Source: Rosellinia necatrix
Taxonomy: Eukaryota > Ascomycota > Sordariomycetes > Xylariales > Xylariaceae
Length of the DNA: 64,000 nucleotides
Direction: 5' to 3'
Assembly: GCA_021209875.1 (NCBI GenBank)
Contig: JAGYVD010000002.1
Location: 806,001 to 870,000, forward strand
The translations under genes were made by a program, and so were the position numbers. Below the pieces are notes generated by a model. It did no database searches. It saw only the letters and a list, made by a program, of their open reading frames with translations, and was not told the origin of the DNA. Of the stretch, positions 1 to 13,493 are shown piece by piece. The first letter of the stretch is position 1. Every line of letters starts with the position of its first letter.

Positions 1-1287
1 TTTATAAGTTTTAATTTATATATAAATATATATTTTTATTAATTTAATCTGCTAAAATGTTCTAACGCTGTTTATAAACATTTTATAATATTATTTTTTT
101 TTATTTATTACTTGCTAGTTTTTATATACTTTTTAAATATTTTAAATATTTACGCGCAACTGCTTTTTAAAATTCTGCTAGGCTTTATTTTTTACCGCTT
201 TATATACAGCTATATAAAGCTTTTAAGCTGCCTGCTTTTTTTTTTTTTTTTAATAATAATTAATTTTATAAGTTATTTTAATTTTTATAATGTTTTAATT
301 TATTGTTTAAGCCGTTTATAAATCGATTTTATTTTATTTTGCAAGCTGTTTAACGTTTTATTATTAATATTATATCTGTTTTTTATTATTACAGCCGGGC
401 TTTATTTTTATTTATATTCTGGCCGGCCCGTCGGTTTAGCTTGTTAGCGCAGCTGTATTTTTTTATTTGTTAAAAGTTAGCTTTAAGCTGTTTATAATTT
501 TTTTATTAATTAATTAAACGGTTGTTTTTTATTATATTAAAACAAGCTATTTTTAGCTATTATTTTTATATTAATTTTGTTAATAAAAAACAAAAATAAC
601 GTTTTTTTAGTTTTATCTGCTAACTTTTTTTTTTTTTTTAGCGCCTAGCGCTGTTTTTATTTATTTATAAGCTTTATTAACTAAGTTTTAACGTTATTTA
701 CGCCTTTTTTCTGCTTTTTGTTTAGCTTTTTTTTTATTTTTTTTTATTTATTTTTAAAAGTTTTTTTTTTAATTTTTATTTTTAAACTATTTATGCGCTA
801 TTTATAATAGGTTTAAAAACCTTTTTTATTTGTTTTATCGCAAGCTAGCCTTTTATTAATATTTTACGCAGCTTTTTGTTTTGTTTTATTTATAAGCACG
901 CCATGCTATATATATGCTGTATTAACGAGCTGGCAAGTAGCAACTTTTCAGTTTTTTATATTAATTAAATCAGTAATACGTTTTTTTTTTTTGCAAGTTT
1001 ATTACAAGCTAATTATAAAAAAAACGTGCTGTTATATATTATATATGTTATATAAACAAAAAAAAATATTTTAAAATAACCTAGCTGCTGTTATAACTGT
1101 TTATATTTTATATTAACGTTATTTATAAAAAAGTTTTTAATAATTTTAAGCTGTATTAAATATTTTTATATTTAATTAAAAAGATTTATATATATAATAA
1201 ATATATTTTTTATAAGTTTTTTTTTATTAGCTGTTTATTATATGCTTACAAGTTTTTTAAGTAGTTAAAATAAATTTGTTAAAGCTT
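1..1287. other. AT-rich, RIP-degraded DNA without genes
   Basis: Very AT-rich, with the top strand T-rich. The cytosines that remain are mostly in GCT and ACG contexts and CpA is scarce, which is the expected residue of RIP. No credible open frame: the one frame of about 70 codons (112-321) is low-complexity F/L/I/Y. It is probably the remains of retroelements whose sense strand was the bottom strand, judging from the A-rich bottom strand; that part is inference. Confidence 0.8.
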
Positions 1288-1495
1288 TGATAGAGTCCCC
1301 GAAGGGGCCCGTATCAATCGAGCCAACGGCTCGTGTATTATTAGATTAGATTAGATAGGTTGCACAGGCTACGGCTGGCAACAGGTGGCCCACGGCCACC
1401 CCTGCAGGGGTTAATTCTAGACTTACTAGAATTCCCCACCTAGCAGAGGAATTAATAGAAGCATCTTTCTTTCTACCCTTATACCAATCTTTTCA
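1288..1495 (+). mobile_element. Solo LTR, family A (Ty3/gypsy LTR), perfect target duplication
   Basis: A GC-rich 208-bp unit that starts TGATAGAG and ends CTTTTCA. It is flanked on both sides by AGCTT (1283-1287 and 1496-1500), a perfect 5-bp target-site duplication. It matches the 202-bp LTRs of the full element at 34893-43362; the extra length is partly one more TTAGA unit. No internal region follows, so this is a solo LTR left by LTR-LTR recombination. It holds several perfect short hairpins, for example GGTGGCC/GGCCACC at 1384-1400. Strand is given relative to the full element. Confidence 0.93.
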
Positions 1496-4400
1496 AGCTT
1501 GTTTAAATTTTTTAAAATATTTAACTTATATTAATAAAATATTAAAAATAAGTTTTAATTTTAATAATTATTATTTATATTTAGTTTATATATTATATAA
1601 ATAAAATTATTACTATTATTTAAAGCTATATTAAACAGTTTTTAAATAATAAAAAATTAAAGGCTGTTATATAAATATTTTGTTTGCTGTTCATGTTTTT
1701 TTATATATTATTTATTTAATAAAAAAATAATTGCTTTAAAAATAAATAATAATTTATATATTTTATTATAATTTATAAAACTGTTTATAAATTTTTCAAA
1801 GCTGTTATTTTTTTATAAAAGTTTTTTTAAGTTTATATAAACTATACTAAAAATATAAGTTTTATTTTAATATTAATTATAAATAGTTTAAAAAAAAAAA
1901 TTAATTAAAATTTAAAACGATATAACAAATAATATAGCTGCAGCTGCACTTTTTTTATTAAATATATTAGCTGTTTTTACGCTAATTATAAACAAAGCTT
2001 AAAAAAAATTAAAGCTTAATAACAAAAAATTAAAATAAATTAAATAGCTTAAACGCTGCTTATACAGCGTTTATTATCATTTTATTTAAAATTTATATAA
2101 AAAATATAAAAATTATCTAGTTTTATTTAATAGTTTGTTTTTATAATTTTAAATTATTTATAATATATTTACAAGCTAATTTTATTTATAATTAAAAATA
2201 TAATATTTTATATTGTTTATTTATTCCGTTTATTGTTTTTTTATGTTTTATTTTTAAGCTATGCTTTTTTTATTTTTATATTAAATTTGTTATTATTTTA
2301 TATATTTTATACTTTTTTTAAAACGGTTTATTGTTTAAGTTTTTAAAAAGTTTTTAAAGGTTTTTAATAAGTTTATTGTATTTTTTATTTTATAATTAGT
2401 TTACAAGCTTTTTATATTTTTTTTTTAGTTTAATAAGCTTTTAATATTTTTTTTAATTTTTATTTTTATTTTTTTTAAGTTTTATTGCTTATATAAAAAA
2501 AAAGCTAGCTGTTATTTAATGCTTAAAAAAGCTAAAGATTTATTTTTATGCAGTATATAAGCTTAATATAAAAACAATTATAAATATTTTTAAAATATTT
2601 AATTTTATTATATAAAAACTGATTATTTTAATAATATAATATTGAATATATAGTTATATTAATTTTAAAATAGCTGCAGCGTTTATATATTTTTAAAAAA
2701 TAATTAAATAAAATTTTTAGTTTTAAACTTATTAGTTAGCATACGTTGTTTATTAGCAGCTTTTTTTTAGTTTTATTATATTATAGCTATAGCTGTTTAA
2801 GCAAATTTTATATTATTTTTAGTTTTTATTTAAATATTTTAACTAAAGTTTATAAATTGCAAACTAATTGTATTAAACGTTTAATTATTAATATAATAGC
2901 TATATAATATTTATAAACCCTAAAAAAAAAGCTTAGCTTAATAATTATAATGTTTTAATTATTTATAATAAATATAATGTTTAAAAATAATATAAGCTAG
3001 TTATATTAAATATATATAATATATATTTATAAATATGCTAGTATTTTTTAGTTTGTTTATTTTATAGCTTTATTTATTAATAAATACATTTTATGTTAAA
3101 AACAACTGGTTTAATTTATATTTTTATTGATAGTTATAATTATAAAAACTTATAATAATATTAATAATATTATATAAACTGTTTAATATAAGCTTTTATA
3201 TTTATTAAAACTATTGTTGTTAATATAATAGTTTTGCTAAGCTTATTAATAATTATTATTAAATTAATAAAATTATTTTGCTTTTCTGCTAGCAAATCTA
3301 TTATAAAATTTATTAAAAGTTTATTTTAATATTGTTTAAAAACTAATAATAAACGTAATAAGCTCCGTTTTTAGTTTTTTTATATTGTTTTTCTGTTGTA
3401 AATATTATAGTTATATATAAAACGTTTTATATTTTTTAAAAGCGCTGGTTAAAAAAAGTTTTTAAGTATTATTATAATAGTTTTTTTTTAACCGGGGTGT
3501 TTTATTAAATATAAGGTATAAATGTTTTATATTATTTTTATTTAAAAAAGTTTTTAATTAAAAATCTAAAGATAGTTATAAAATTTTAACGCGTTATGCA
3601 GGTTTAAATTATATTTAATAATTAATACTTTAAATTTAATTCTAAAAAAAAAACACATATATTTTTTTATATAACGCAAATAATATATATATAACTTAAA
3701 TCTTTTTAAAAGCGGTATTTTAAACATTAGCTAGATTTTTATAATTAAATATTTTTTTAAAAAATTAATATATTTTTACTTTATTTATTTAAATCGTTTA
3801 TAGTTAGTTTAAAAAGCTTAATAAGCAGCTATTTATTTTTAAAAGCTGTTTATTTTGTTTTATATATTTTTATTTTAAGGTTTTTTAAAAGTTTTAGTTA
3901 TGTTTTAATAACGCGTTTGTTTAACTGTTTAAATATTTTTGTAAAACTTTAGTTTAAATTTATATTTAATTAATTTTTAGTTTAATAGACCTGTTTTTAG
4001 TTAATTTTTAATAGTTATAAAATAAATAAAGTTTTTATAATTAAATATTATAATAAAAAACGTGTTTATATTTTTAAGTTTAATATATTAAGCTTATAAA
4101 CAGCTTATAATTATAAAAGTTTTTTATTATAAATTTTATAATTAATTTTATAGCTGTAAAATAATATAAATAATATATAATAAGCTATAGTTTTTTATTT
4201 TTTTAACTAGCTTAAGCATTTTTTATAAAACTATTTTAAATAGTCTGTTTTTATAAAAAGATTTCAATTAAAATTAAAATAAGCTAATATAAGTTTATTT
4301 ATAAAAACGTTTTTAAATATTTTAAAAGCTGCGTTTTTATAGGTTTTTTATTTAAAAAACGTTTTTTTATTAGCGCAGTTAATAAAGCTGTTTTTTAAAT

Positions 4401-7400
4401 AATTATTTATAAAATTTTTATAAAAGTTTATAAAGCTTAAAAATTTTTGTATATTTTCAACGTTATAAAAGCTTTTTATTTATAAATTATATATAGTTTT
4501 TAAAGTTTATATTAACGTTTTTGTTTATTTTATAATAAATTTTAAATATATTATTATAAAACTTTAAATTTGCTTTTATTAATATTTAAATAAACGCTGG
4601 CGTTTATAAAATAGTTTAAAACTTGTTTAATTTTATAATAATAGTTTGCTTAAAAGCTTAAAAAATATAAACATGTTATTAATATATATAATATAAACAT
4701 GTTATTAATATATATAATATAAACACGATTTAAAAAGTTTTAAAACGTATTATTAATATAGCGTTAAAATATTATAAAAGCTTTATATAAGCTGAAAAAC
4801 GTTATTAGTTATTTAAATAATTTAAACTTAGTTTAAAAACTATTTTTATTTATTTTTATTTATTTTTAATTTTATAAAAAGCTAATTTAATATTTAATTT
4901 AATAAATTATTTAGTTTATAAAAGCATTTTAAGCGTTTTTTAAATTAAAAAAATATTAGTTTTTTTAATAATATTATTAAACGTTTTATAATTATAACAA
5001 AAATAAAATTTTATTAAGTTTATATATAAAAAGTATTAATATATTTATTCATAAGCTGTTTATATATATATATTTTTATTTAATAGTTTAATAAAAGTTT
5101 TTTAAAAGTAAAAGTTTATTTTTAATATATTATATAAAAACTTTATAAAACTAGTTTTTATATTTTTATATATTTATATTTAAATATATTTTATAATCTG
5201 CTTTTAAATAATTAAAAAATAAAGCTTATATTTTATATTTATTAAATAAATTAGTTTATTTTTTAGCTTGTTTAAAAGCTTTTTACGTTGCGCTTAAAAT
5301 TTTCAAGTTAAAAGTTTAGCTTATTTAAATAATTATTATAAAAAACGTTAAATAGCTTTTATTTAAGCTTTTAGCTTTATATATTTTTTTATTTTTAATA
5401 AAAATAATAATATTTATTATAAATATAGTTTAAGCTGTTTTAATAGTTTTTATTTAATTTATATATATATTTTTTATAACTATTATATTTTTTTTTATAT
5501 TTATATAATATTTATAAGCAATATATATTATTTTTTATATTTTAACTAAAGTTTTTTAATATTAATAAATATTATAACTTTTTATTATATCCACACATAC
5601 TCATCCCACACACTCCCCTATATTTATATTTAAATAAGTTATTTTATTTATGTTTTAAAAACTGTTTATATGCTTTTTTTTAACAGCTAGCTTAAAAAAC
5701 TGTTTTTTTATTTTTATATATGATAACCTGTATTTTTTAGTAATATTTTTATTAATAACTATGAAATATTTATATTTTTAATTAATTAAAGCTTTTAAAA
5801 TTAAATTTTTTTATAAATATATTAATTATAAAAAACAAGCTGTTTATAAACCGTTTAATAATAGTTATTTTTTTTTGAATTAATATTGATTTTTAAAAGC
5901 GTTTTTTTTTAAATGTTATTTATTTTTTAATTTTTTTTATCGCTTAAATTTAGCGATTTTTTTTATTTTTATATTATTTACGCAAATATTTAGCCTGCTT
6001 GCTAGCTTTATAAAACATAATTTAATAAAATAGCTTAGTTTTTTATATTATAACCAGTTTTTTTTTGCTTTTCTGCTGCATTTCTTTTTTTAATAGTTTA
6101 AACAGTTTAAGCTTTGCTTAAAAAATTTTATTAAGCAGTAGGTTTAAAAAAAATAATTTTAGTTATTTTAATATTTTTTTTTAAATTTATTGCTAAACTT
6201 TTATAAGTTGTGCTATATTTACGTTTATTTTAAACGCTGTTTTTAATACAGTAGTTTAATAGTTTTTTAATTTGCTTATTATTTTTAAAACTTAATTAAA
6301 ATAATTTTAATAATCGTTAAATAATTATATATTTATAAAAGTTTTTTAAGCTTGTTATTTATAGTTTTTAAAAAAATAATAATTTAATATTATTTATTTA
6401 GCTTATTTTATTTAATTTTAATAATAGTTATTTAAATTAAAAAAAACATAAAAAATACTGATTAGCTTTTTAATAAAATATATATAGCTTATAAATAAAA
6501 ATACAGTTTTATTTAAATTATTATAAATAGTTTTAATATATTATAATAGTGTTTTTAAGTTAGTTTTTATATTAAAGCCCTTTATAATATAAAATAATTT
6601 AATAATAATTTATATATTGTTTTTAAGCCGCTTATAAATATTATATTATTTTGTTTTATTATTGCTTATAAATTTTTATTTATTTATAGTTTATATAATA
6701 TAAACTTTTTTATATAGTTTATTTAAAACAGTTTTTATAAAGTTTTTAAGCTAAACTAAAAGTTCATGTTTAATTTTTTATAATTAAATTTAAAAAATTT
6801 AATATAGCTTAATAAATAAATATAAAAATAATATTAAAAGTTAATATATTAACTGTTTAAAAATCGTTTTAAAGCTGTTTATATATAGCTTTAATTTATT
6901 TTTGCTAATAAAACGTTATTTTTTGTTTTAAATATACTAGATTATTGTTATTATATTTTAAAGCTTGTGTTAAAATAAATTTTATTTAATTGTTTAAAAA
7001 TAGCTTTTAAAAACATTTCATTAGTTTGCTATAAATTTATTAAAAGCTTTAAAAAGCTACAAAATATATAATCAGCTATGTTTAAAAGTATATTTATTAA
7101 AGTAGCAAATAAAGTTTATTTTTTAGCTTAGTAGCAGAAGTTATAAATAATATATGCGTAGCTTATAAAACGCAGTTTTATAAAGCTGGTTAGTTTTAGT
7201 TGTATTAGTCCAGGTTTAATAGTTAATTTATAAGCTATTTAGCAATTGTTTAGAATAAGGGTGTATAGCAGTTTGCCTATATCGGCCCGTGCGCTAATAC
7301 TTCTTTATAGGCACTGCCCATGATAATACTGCTGTATTTTCTTTTAATAATAAATATTTAATTTAATTTATTATATTTTTAAAAATAATTAAACAGATTT

Positions 7401-8711
7401 TAATAAATATGATAGAACAGGCAGGCTGCGCGTTGTTTTAAACGTTTTTTTTTAATCCTTTTTAATATACGTTTTAGCGCAGCTTTTATATTTTATTTAT
7501 AAAATTTTTATTTTATATATAAACGTTTATAAAGCGTTTTATTTTAAATAATTCAATTTTAAATACTGTAAATTTTAAAAATTTAATTTTAGCTTTAAAA
7601 GATTTTTTATAAAACGGTATAAACGTTTAAAAATTTAAGCATAATTACAGCGTTTAAACTTGCAATGCTTGTTTAAATAAAATGAGAAAAATTATATAAA
7701 TTAATTATTAATACGCTGTTTAAATAAACAAAAATAAGCTTAGATTTAAAAAAACTAAGTTATATTATTTAAATAAGTTGGTAATAATTATATTATTTTT
7801 ATATTTTTATATTTTAATATATAATTAATTTTATAATACTAGATTTTTTTATTTAAACAAGCTTTTAATATAATATTTATATAAAATCTTTTAATTAAAG
7901 CTATATTTTTAAAATTATATTTATAAACTATTTTTTTTAAAATATATTAAATATTTTATATATAATTTTTATATTTTTTTAAAATTAAAAATTTTATAAT
8001 CTCTGCTTAAACTATTTTTTATTATAAATAATTATAAACAAGTTAAGTTTTAAAAACAATTTATTATTTATTAAATATAAAACGTTATAATTATTAATTA
8101 ATATTTTATTAAAAATATATAATGTTTAAATTTTAAAATAATAAATATTTTAGCTGTATAAGTAATACTTTTAAAAAAAATAAAATTAATTATTATAAAG
8201 TTTATTTTAAAATTAAATTATTTATTAAACTAGTTTTTATTATTATTAGCTTTATTATTAAGCTTTTTAAAAATATAAGTTGTTTGAACATTTTTAGTTT
8301 TAACTATTAATAGTTTATTAAAACAATTTTAATATATATCTTTTAACGTGTTTTAATCTAATTAATTTTTTTAAATAAATTATTTATTTTTAATTAGTTT
8401 TGCTTATAACTACTAGTTAAAAAATCGCATATTTTTTACGCTTTATTTATAAATATTATTAATGTTAAGCTTATATAAATATTATTATTTATTAATTAAT
8501 TTGTTTATATAATTATTTTAATTTTTACAGGTTAATTTATTTAATTTTCTGTTAGGCTGATTTTTTTATATTTAATTATTTAATACAGTAAAAATTAGTA
8601 TTAATTTTTTAAGTTTTATATTATATTAAATATTAAAACTTTTAAAAAGCTTTTTATATTTATTAAATAATATAGTTTTTTTTTATAATTTTTTTTATTA
8701 TATTAATAAGT
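1496..8711. other. AT-rich, RIP-degraded block, T-rich top strand
   Basis: About 7.2 kb with no readable gene. The top strand is rich in T runs throughout, whereas from about 11 kb onward the top strand is A-rich. In the readable elements of this window the A-rich strand is the sense strand, so one or more bottom-strand retroelements are likely here, although I could not read a pol motif. Local exceptions are a tandem repeat at 4667-4725, a CA-rich unmutated patch at about 5588-5622 and a partly GC-rich patch at about 7228-7345. Confidence 0.7.
4667..4725. repeat. Tandem duplication of a 26-bp AT-rich unit
   Basis: A 26-nt unit beginning ATAAACATGTTATT occurs at 4667-4692 and again at 4693-4718, followed by the start of a third copy. 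Identical copies inside mutated DNA suggest duplication after RIP. Confidence 0.8.
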
Positions 8712-8913
8712 TGATACGCGCGCGTAGAGGGAGCGCTTACATAAGTCCCTCGCTTGGGGTGCTGTGGCCCGTGGCCACACGCACAACCTAATTGGGCCTA
8801 GCCCCATGTATGTGGGCCCTAGCCCACACCTAGGCAAAATTTTAGCTTAGCTTAGATTTGCTAGTTCTTCATCTTTATAACCCACACTTTACACCCCCAT
8901 GGTGCACCTCTCA
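8712..8913 (+). mobile_element. Solo LTR-like element, family C, perfect target duplication
   Basis: A 202-bp GC-rich unit that starts TGATACGCGCGCG and ends CACCTCTCA (TG...CA). TAAGT lies directly on both sides (8707-8711 and 8914-8918). An inverted second copy lies at 35794-35995. It carries hairpins including TGTGGCC/GGCCACA (8763-8779). No internal coding region is attached, so I read it as a solo LTR or a non-autonomous LTR-only element. The orientation label is arbitrary. Confidence 0.9.
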
Positions 8914-10043
8914 TAAGTTTAACGCTAGTTTAATTTAAAACTAGTTTTTTATAAAAAACTTTTAAAAAACCTTTAATTACAAATATCTTTTAAATTTTAA
9001 AAAATTATAAGCAACAGTTTATAAATAAAGTATTTATTATTTTTATATTATTTACTAGTTTTAATGCTTTTTATTTAATATGTTTAAAAACTTAAATATA
9101 TTTTTTTAAATTATTATTTAAGCTTATAAAACTAAAAAGCTAATTAATTATAAAAATAATAATAATTGCTTAAATTATTTATCGTCTGGTTTTATTTATT
9201 ATAGCTGCAACTTTTATATATTTAATTTTAATAGTGTTTTTATTTATTTATACAATATTAAACATTTTATAAATTTAGCTAAGCTTATATTATATAATAT
9301 TATAACTTTTATAATTTTTAAAATATTTAAAATTAATTTATTAAATTATAAGCTTAAACTTTTATTTTTATATGTTTTTTAAATTTAATAATAATTTAAT
9401 TTTTATTAAAATATTAATTTAATATTAAAAAATAAATTATTTTTAATATATTTAAATTTATAATATTTTAAAAATTTTATTTTTCATATAAATTTTAAAC
9501 TTTTAAACTAATAAAATTAATTTATTAAACTGTTTAAAATAATAAGCTTAATATAATTTATTATTATAATAAAAATAAATTGCTAAGTTTTAATAATTAA
9601 ATTAAATAATAGTTTTAAATATGAAATAAATAAAAATAAAAAATAAAATTGTTAAATTAACAAGCTTTAAAATAAAAATCGTTTTTATAATAAAAACACC
9701 GGCTTAATTAATAAACTAAGCTTATAACTATAATAAAAAATAAATAAATTATATAAAAACAATAAAATTAAAATTAAACAATTAATATAAACAAGTTAAT
9801 TTAAGCTTATAATAATAATTTATTTAATTAAATTATATTATATAAAAATAATTATATTAGCTAGGTTATATATACAGCTTAAAAAAAATTATATTTTTTC
9901 TGCTTTATAATTAGTCCGTTTAAATAAGTCAGGCTTATATAAGCCCGACCGCTTACTTTAACAGCTACTGACTTAGTTACAGAGCTTACTGCGGCACTTG
10001 GGCTGCGATCACCAGCCTTCTGCCAAAGCTATCCACTTCATCG
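8914..10043. other. AT-rich DNA with a GC-balanced patch near 9.9-10.04 kb
   Basis: RIP-like AT-rich sequence to about 9900. After that comes a patch of some 140 bp with balanced composition that leads into dispersed repeat H. I found no gene and no target duplication for the patch; it is probably the less mutated end of a retroelement. Confidence 0.55.
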
Positions 10044-10175
10044 TGACACTTATATTATTGCATAAAAAAGGGAAAACTTCTCGCTTGGTTAGTTGCCAGC
10101 TATTTGTTTTCTTTATATATAATATTCTAGCTTATGTTTTAATAAAGTTTTTAAATTAAAACTAGTTTTATAATA
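10044..10175 (+). repeat. Dispersed repeat H, copy 1 (LTR-like end)
   Basis: Matches 49212-49336. The shared core reads GAAAACTT(C/T)TCGCTTGG; the copies otherwise differ by C-to-T and G-to-A changes, with this copy the more mutated in its right half. In the other copy the right end reads CCGTGACA, like the LTR ends of the gypsy elements here, so this may be an LTR fragment. No matching target duplication was found. Confidence 0.65.
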
Positions 10176-10287
10176 ATATTTTTTGAAACTATAAATATTT
10201 TTATTTATAAAATAAAATTTTTAATAAGTAGTAATTAAATATTTTTTTTTTAAAGCTTTAATATTATAAAATAAATATTATATAGTA

Positions 10288-10600
10288 TGTTGAATGGGCT
10301 TTATACATGCGATGCATGTACTGTTCACGCGTGAAACAGAATATAACTTCTTATTATACGATGTTTATTATGCTTAATAATTTTATTTAAGTAACTATTA
10401 TACGTAGCATTATTTTAAGTCTTATATAAAAATTCTGCTAGCGCACAACTTATTAAGATAACAGCGATAATACAGCTTGTCTTACGTATAAAGCATACAC
10501 GCTGTATATATATATGTGATATATACGCCATATGCTTGTATAAAGCATATGCATGTACGACAGCTGTGAGTAACTATGACTAATTGCCCTAGTTCTAACA
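10288..10600 (-). mobile_element. Solo LTR-like element, family D, perfect target duplication
   Basis: A 313-bp unit that on the bottom strand starts TGTTAGAACTA and ends CCCATTCAACA (TG...CA). TAGTA flanks both sides (10283-10287 and 10601-10605). A second copy in the opposite orientation lies at 37810-38124. It contains palindromes such as TTCACGCGTGAA. The TGTTAGAAC start resembles many Ty1/copia LTRs; that family assignment is tentative. Confidence 0.9.
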
Positions 10601-10789
10601 TAGTATGTTTTTTTTAAAATTATTAAATAAACATTTTTTTTATTTTTTTTAAAAAATAAATTTATAATAATATAAAAGTTATATATTATTTTTTATAAAA
10701 TAAATATTATATAATATTTTTTTTTTAAACTATTAAATATATATTTTTTAATTTTTTTAAATATAAGCTATTAATAATATAAAGCTTAT
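10601..10789. other. AT-rich spacer
   Basis: Low-complexity AT-rich sequence between LTR D and repeat G. Nothing else recognised. Confidence 0.6.
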
Positions 10790-11428
10790 TGATTAGGTTC
10801 TACTAGGGTCAGGGCTCCACCACCTAACTTTTTTTTTTATAACTTTAACTTTTAAGCATATTAAGCTTGAAATAGCTTTAAATTTAATTATTTAAAATAA
10901 AAGAAAATAACAGATTAAATATTTTAACATTAAAAAAACGATTAAAAATTATAATAATATTTTTTTGTTTTAAAATTAATAAGGTAGCAAAAAATATATA
11001 AGCTAAAGCTTTATTTTTATTAACTATATATATTAGTTTTTTTATTAATATAAATAATATTATATTTTTAGCTTGCTACTGATTTATATTTGTATTAAAT
11101 TAAACTTGTAATTTTTTTAAAAAAAATAAGCTAGAGCTAACATAACAAGTATTTTTTTATTATTTAAAAAAAATCGTTTAATATAAGCTATATTTTTATT
11201 TATAGCGCTTTAAACATAAAAAGAAAAACTTTAGTTAAGCTAACTTAAATTTAAAATTAAATTAAGTTTAGCTTGTTTAAAAAGTTTAAACTTAAATTTT
11301 AAGTCTATTAAAATATATAAATTATTTTTATAGTTTAATTAATAACGGGCTAGTTTTTAAAATCGATTAAAAATAAATTATAATAATATTTTATAGCAAT
11401 TTTAAATTAATAAATTTAATTAAGCTAT
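10790..11428 (+). repeat. Dispersed repeat G, copy 1 (RIP-mutated)
   Basis: About 640 bp colinear with 47485-48138. The left end (TGATTAGGTTCTACTAGGG here, with G-to-A and C-to-T changes against the other copy) remains GC-balanced for some 40 bp, then both copies become AT-rich. The two copies differ chiefly by transitions of the RIP type. The left end starts TG, so it may be the terminal part of another LTR element. No coding content could be read. Confidence 0.75.
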
Positions 11429-13251
11429 AAATAAAAAACATATATATTTTAAATATAGCTATAATTTTATATATAAACTAAAAAATATATTATAATATAA
11501 ATAATATTTTTAAACTAAAATATATAAAAATAATATTTTTATTTAAATATAAAATTTTTAATTTTTATAATAATTTATATATAATTATTTAAATTATAAT
11601 TATATATAGCTTTAACTATAAATAATTTTATTTATATAATATATAAACTAAATTTAATATATAAATTAAAAACAGTAATTTTTTACAGCAGCTTATATAA
11701 AATATTGTTTAATAATTTTATATATAGCTGCTTTATAATTAACACAAAATTAAAAATAAAAATTTAATTGTTTATTAATTATAGTTTTAAAAATAATAAA
11801 CTATATTAATTTAATAATAAATTAAACTAATAATAATTTATATTTAAATATATTTTATTAAAAAAATAAATAAAATAATAAATAAAATAATTATAATTAT
11901 ATTAAAGCTGGCCTAGTTTTATATTATTATAAGTATATATGCTGCTGCTGCAAAAACATATATAAAAGCTAGCTTATATTAAAAAAAATTAAAATAAATC
12001 AGCTGTTTTATAATTTAATTATAGCTTAATAATTTAATTAAACCTTTATTTATATTTATTTTAAATATAATTTAAAATATCATTAATTATTTAAATAATA
12101 ATATTAGTTTTAACACAATTATTTAAACTTGTAGTAAATATAATATTAAAGTTTAAAATTTTTAATTAAGCAGACTTTTTATTTATAGTTTTTTATTTAT
12201 TTTTAATTTAAATTTTAATAAAAATGTTATAAAATTATTCAAACAATTTAAAAACTTATAAATTAATATTTTATATTATAAAATATATTTAAACTATAAA
12301 GCTATTTGAATTTAAGCTGCTTAAACAACTTAAAATTAGCTAATAAAAACTATTTAATAATTAAATAACAAATTAAAGCAGATTTAACATAAAATCAGAT
12401 TATAAAATAAAATAGCTTTGCAAGCTTAGTTTATTTTTCTTAAGCTTAGTTTTAAAAATTTTTAGAAGATAATATTAAATATATTATTTTTTATTTTTAA
12501 AAAACAGCTTGATTAATAACTAAATTTAACTTAAAATAGCAGCGCTTAAATATTTAATAATATAATAAATATTTAATTTAGTTTAAGCCGCAGGCTTAAA
12601 CATATATTTTATTAAAAAACTTAAAAACGTGTTTTAATTAGTTCTAGTTGTATTCTTATAACAAATGCTGCTTAAATTTAAATAAAATTAAAGTTTTTTA
12701 TAAAAATTACTTTTGTTTAATTTATATACACCTTTTTTATTTTTAATTTATTTATTAAAAGTTTATATTAAATTTTAAAAGCTTTTTTTATTTATATTAA
12801 TACTATATTATTTATATAATTTTATTTTTATAATATTTATATTATATATTTAAAAATATTTAATATTTATTAAAAATATAACTGTTTTTAAATATATTAA
12901 ACTTAATTTTAAACTATAATAAAAACTTTAAAAGCATTTATATAACAGTTTTTAATATTAAAATTAATATGTTTTTAATATAAGCATAGCTTATTAATAA
13001 AATAAAAGCAAAAAATAAAGCAAATTATATTTAAAATAATATTAAAACTGTAAATATTTTAAAAAAAACCGAAAAAATTACAAGCTATTTAAGCTTTTAT
13101 ATTATAATAATTTTAATTAATAAAGCTTTTTTTATAATATATAAGCATTATTATTTAAATTTAATTTATAGCGGCTTTAATTATTATTTAAATATATAAT
13201 ATAAAACTTTATTTAATAGTTTAACGCTTTAAAATATTTTAACAGAATATT
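11429..13251. other. AT-rich, RIP-degraded DNA, A-rich top strand
   Basis: No readable gene. It probably continues the element that starts with repeat G. The last five bases (ATATT, 13247-13251) are the left target duplication of the gypsy element that follows. Confidence 0.7.
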
Positions 13252-13493
13252 AGTCACGGATAACTAGTTGGCTAATCGGGCATATGGCACGGACCAGTAT
13301 CTGTACACCTGTTGCCAACTAGGGCGTATAAACCAGCTGTAGCGTACAGACTAGACCTACCCTACACACCTGCACTTAGCCAGAATTTTAATAAGCTTAT
13401 TTTTTTTATTTATTTTTTTTTATTGATTTTTTTTTTATATAATATATTACTTATTGCTAAAGCTTTAACTTTTTATTTATAACTAATATAATA
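13252..13493 (+). repeat. 5' LTR of the family 1 gypsy element
   Basis: 242 bp, beginning AGTCACGGATAAC. The left (outer) half is GC-balanced, while the right (inner) half has become almost pure A+T. The outer end of the partner LTR at 26613-26859 is intact and shows what the inner half once looked like. The terminal dinucleotide is AG rather than the usual TG. Confidence 0.9.

Noticed and set aside
112..321. 69-codon open frame in AT-rich DNA
   Set aside because: Low-complexity F/L/I/Y translation of T-rich sequence; no start context or homology.
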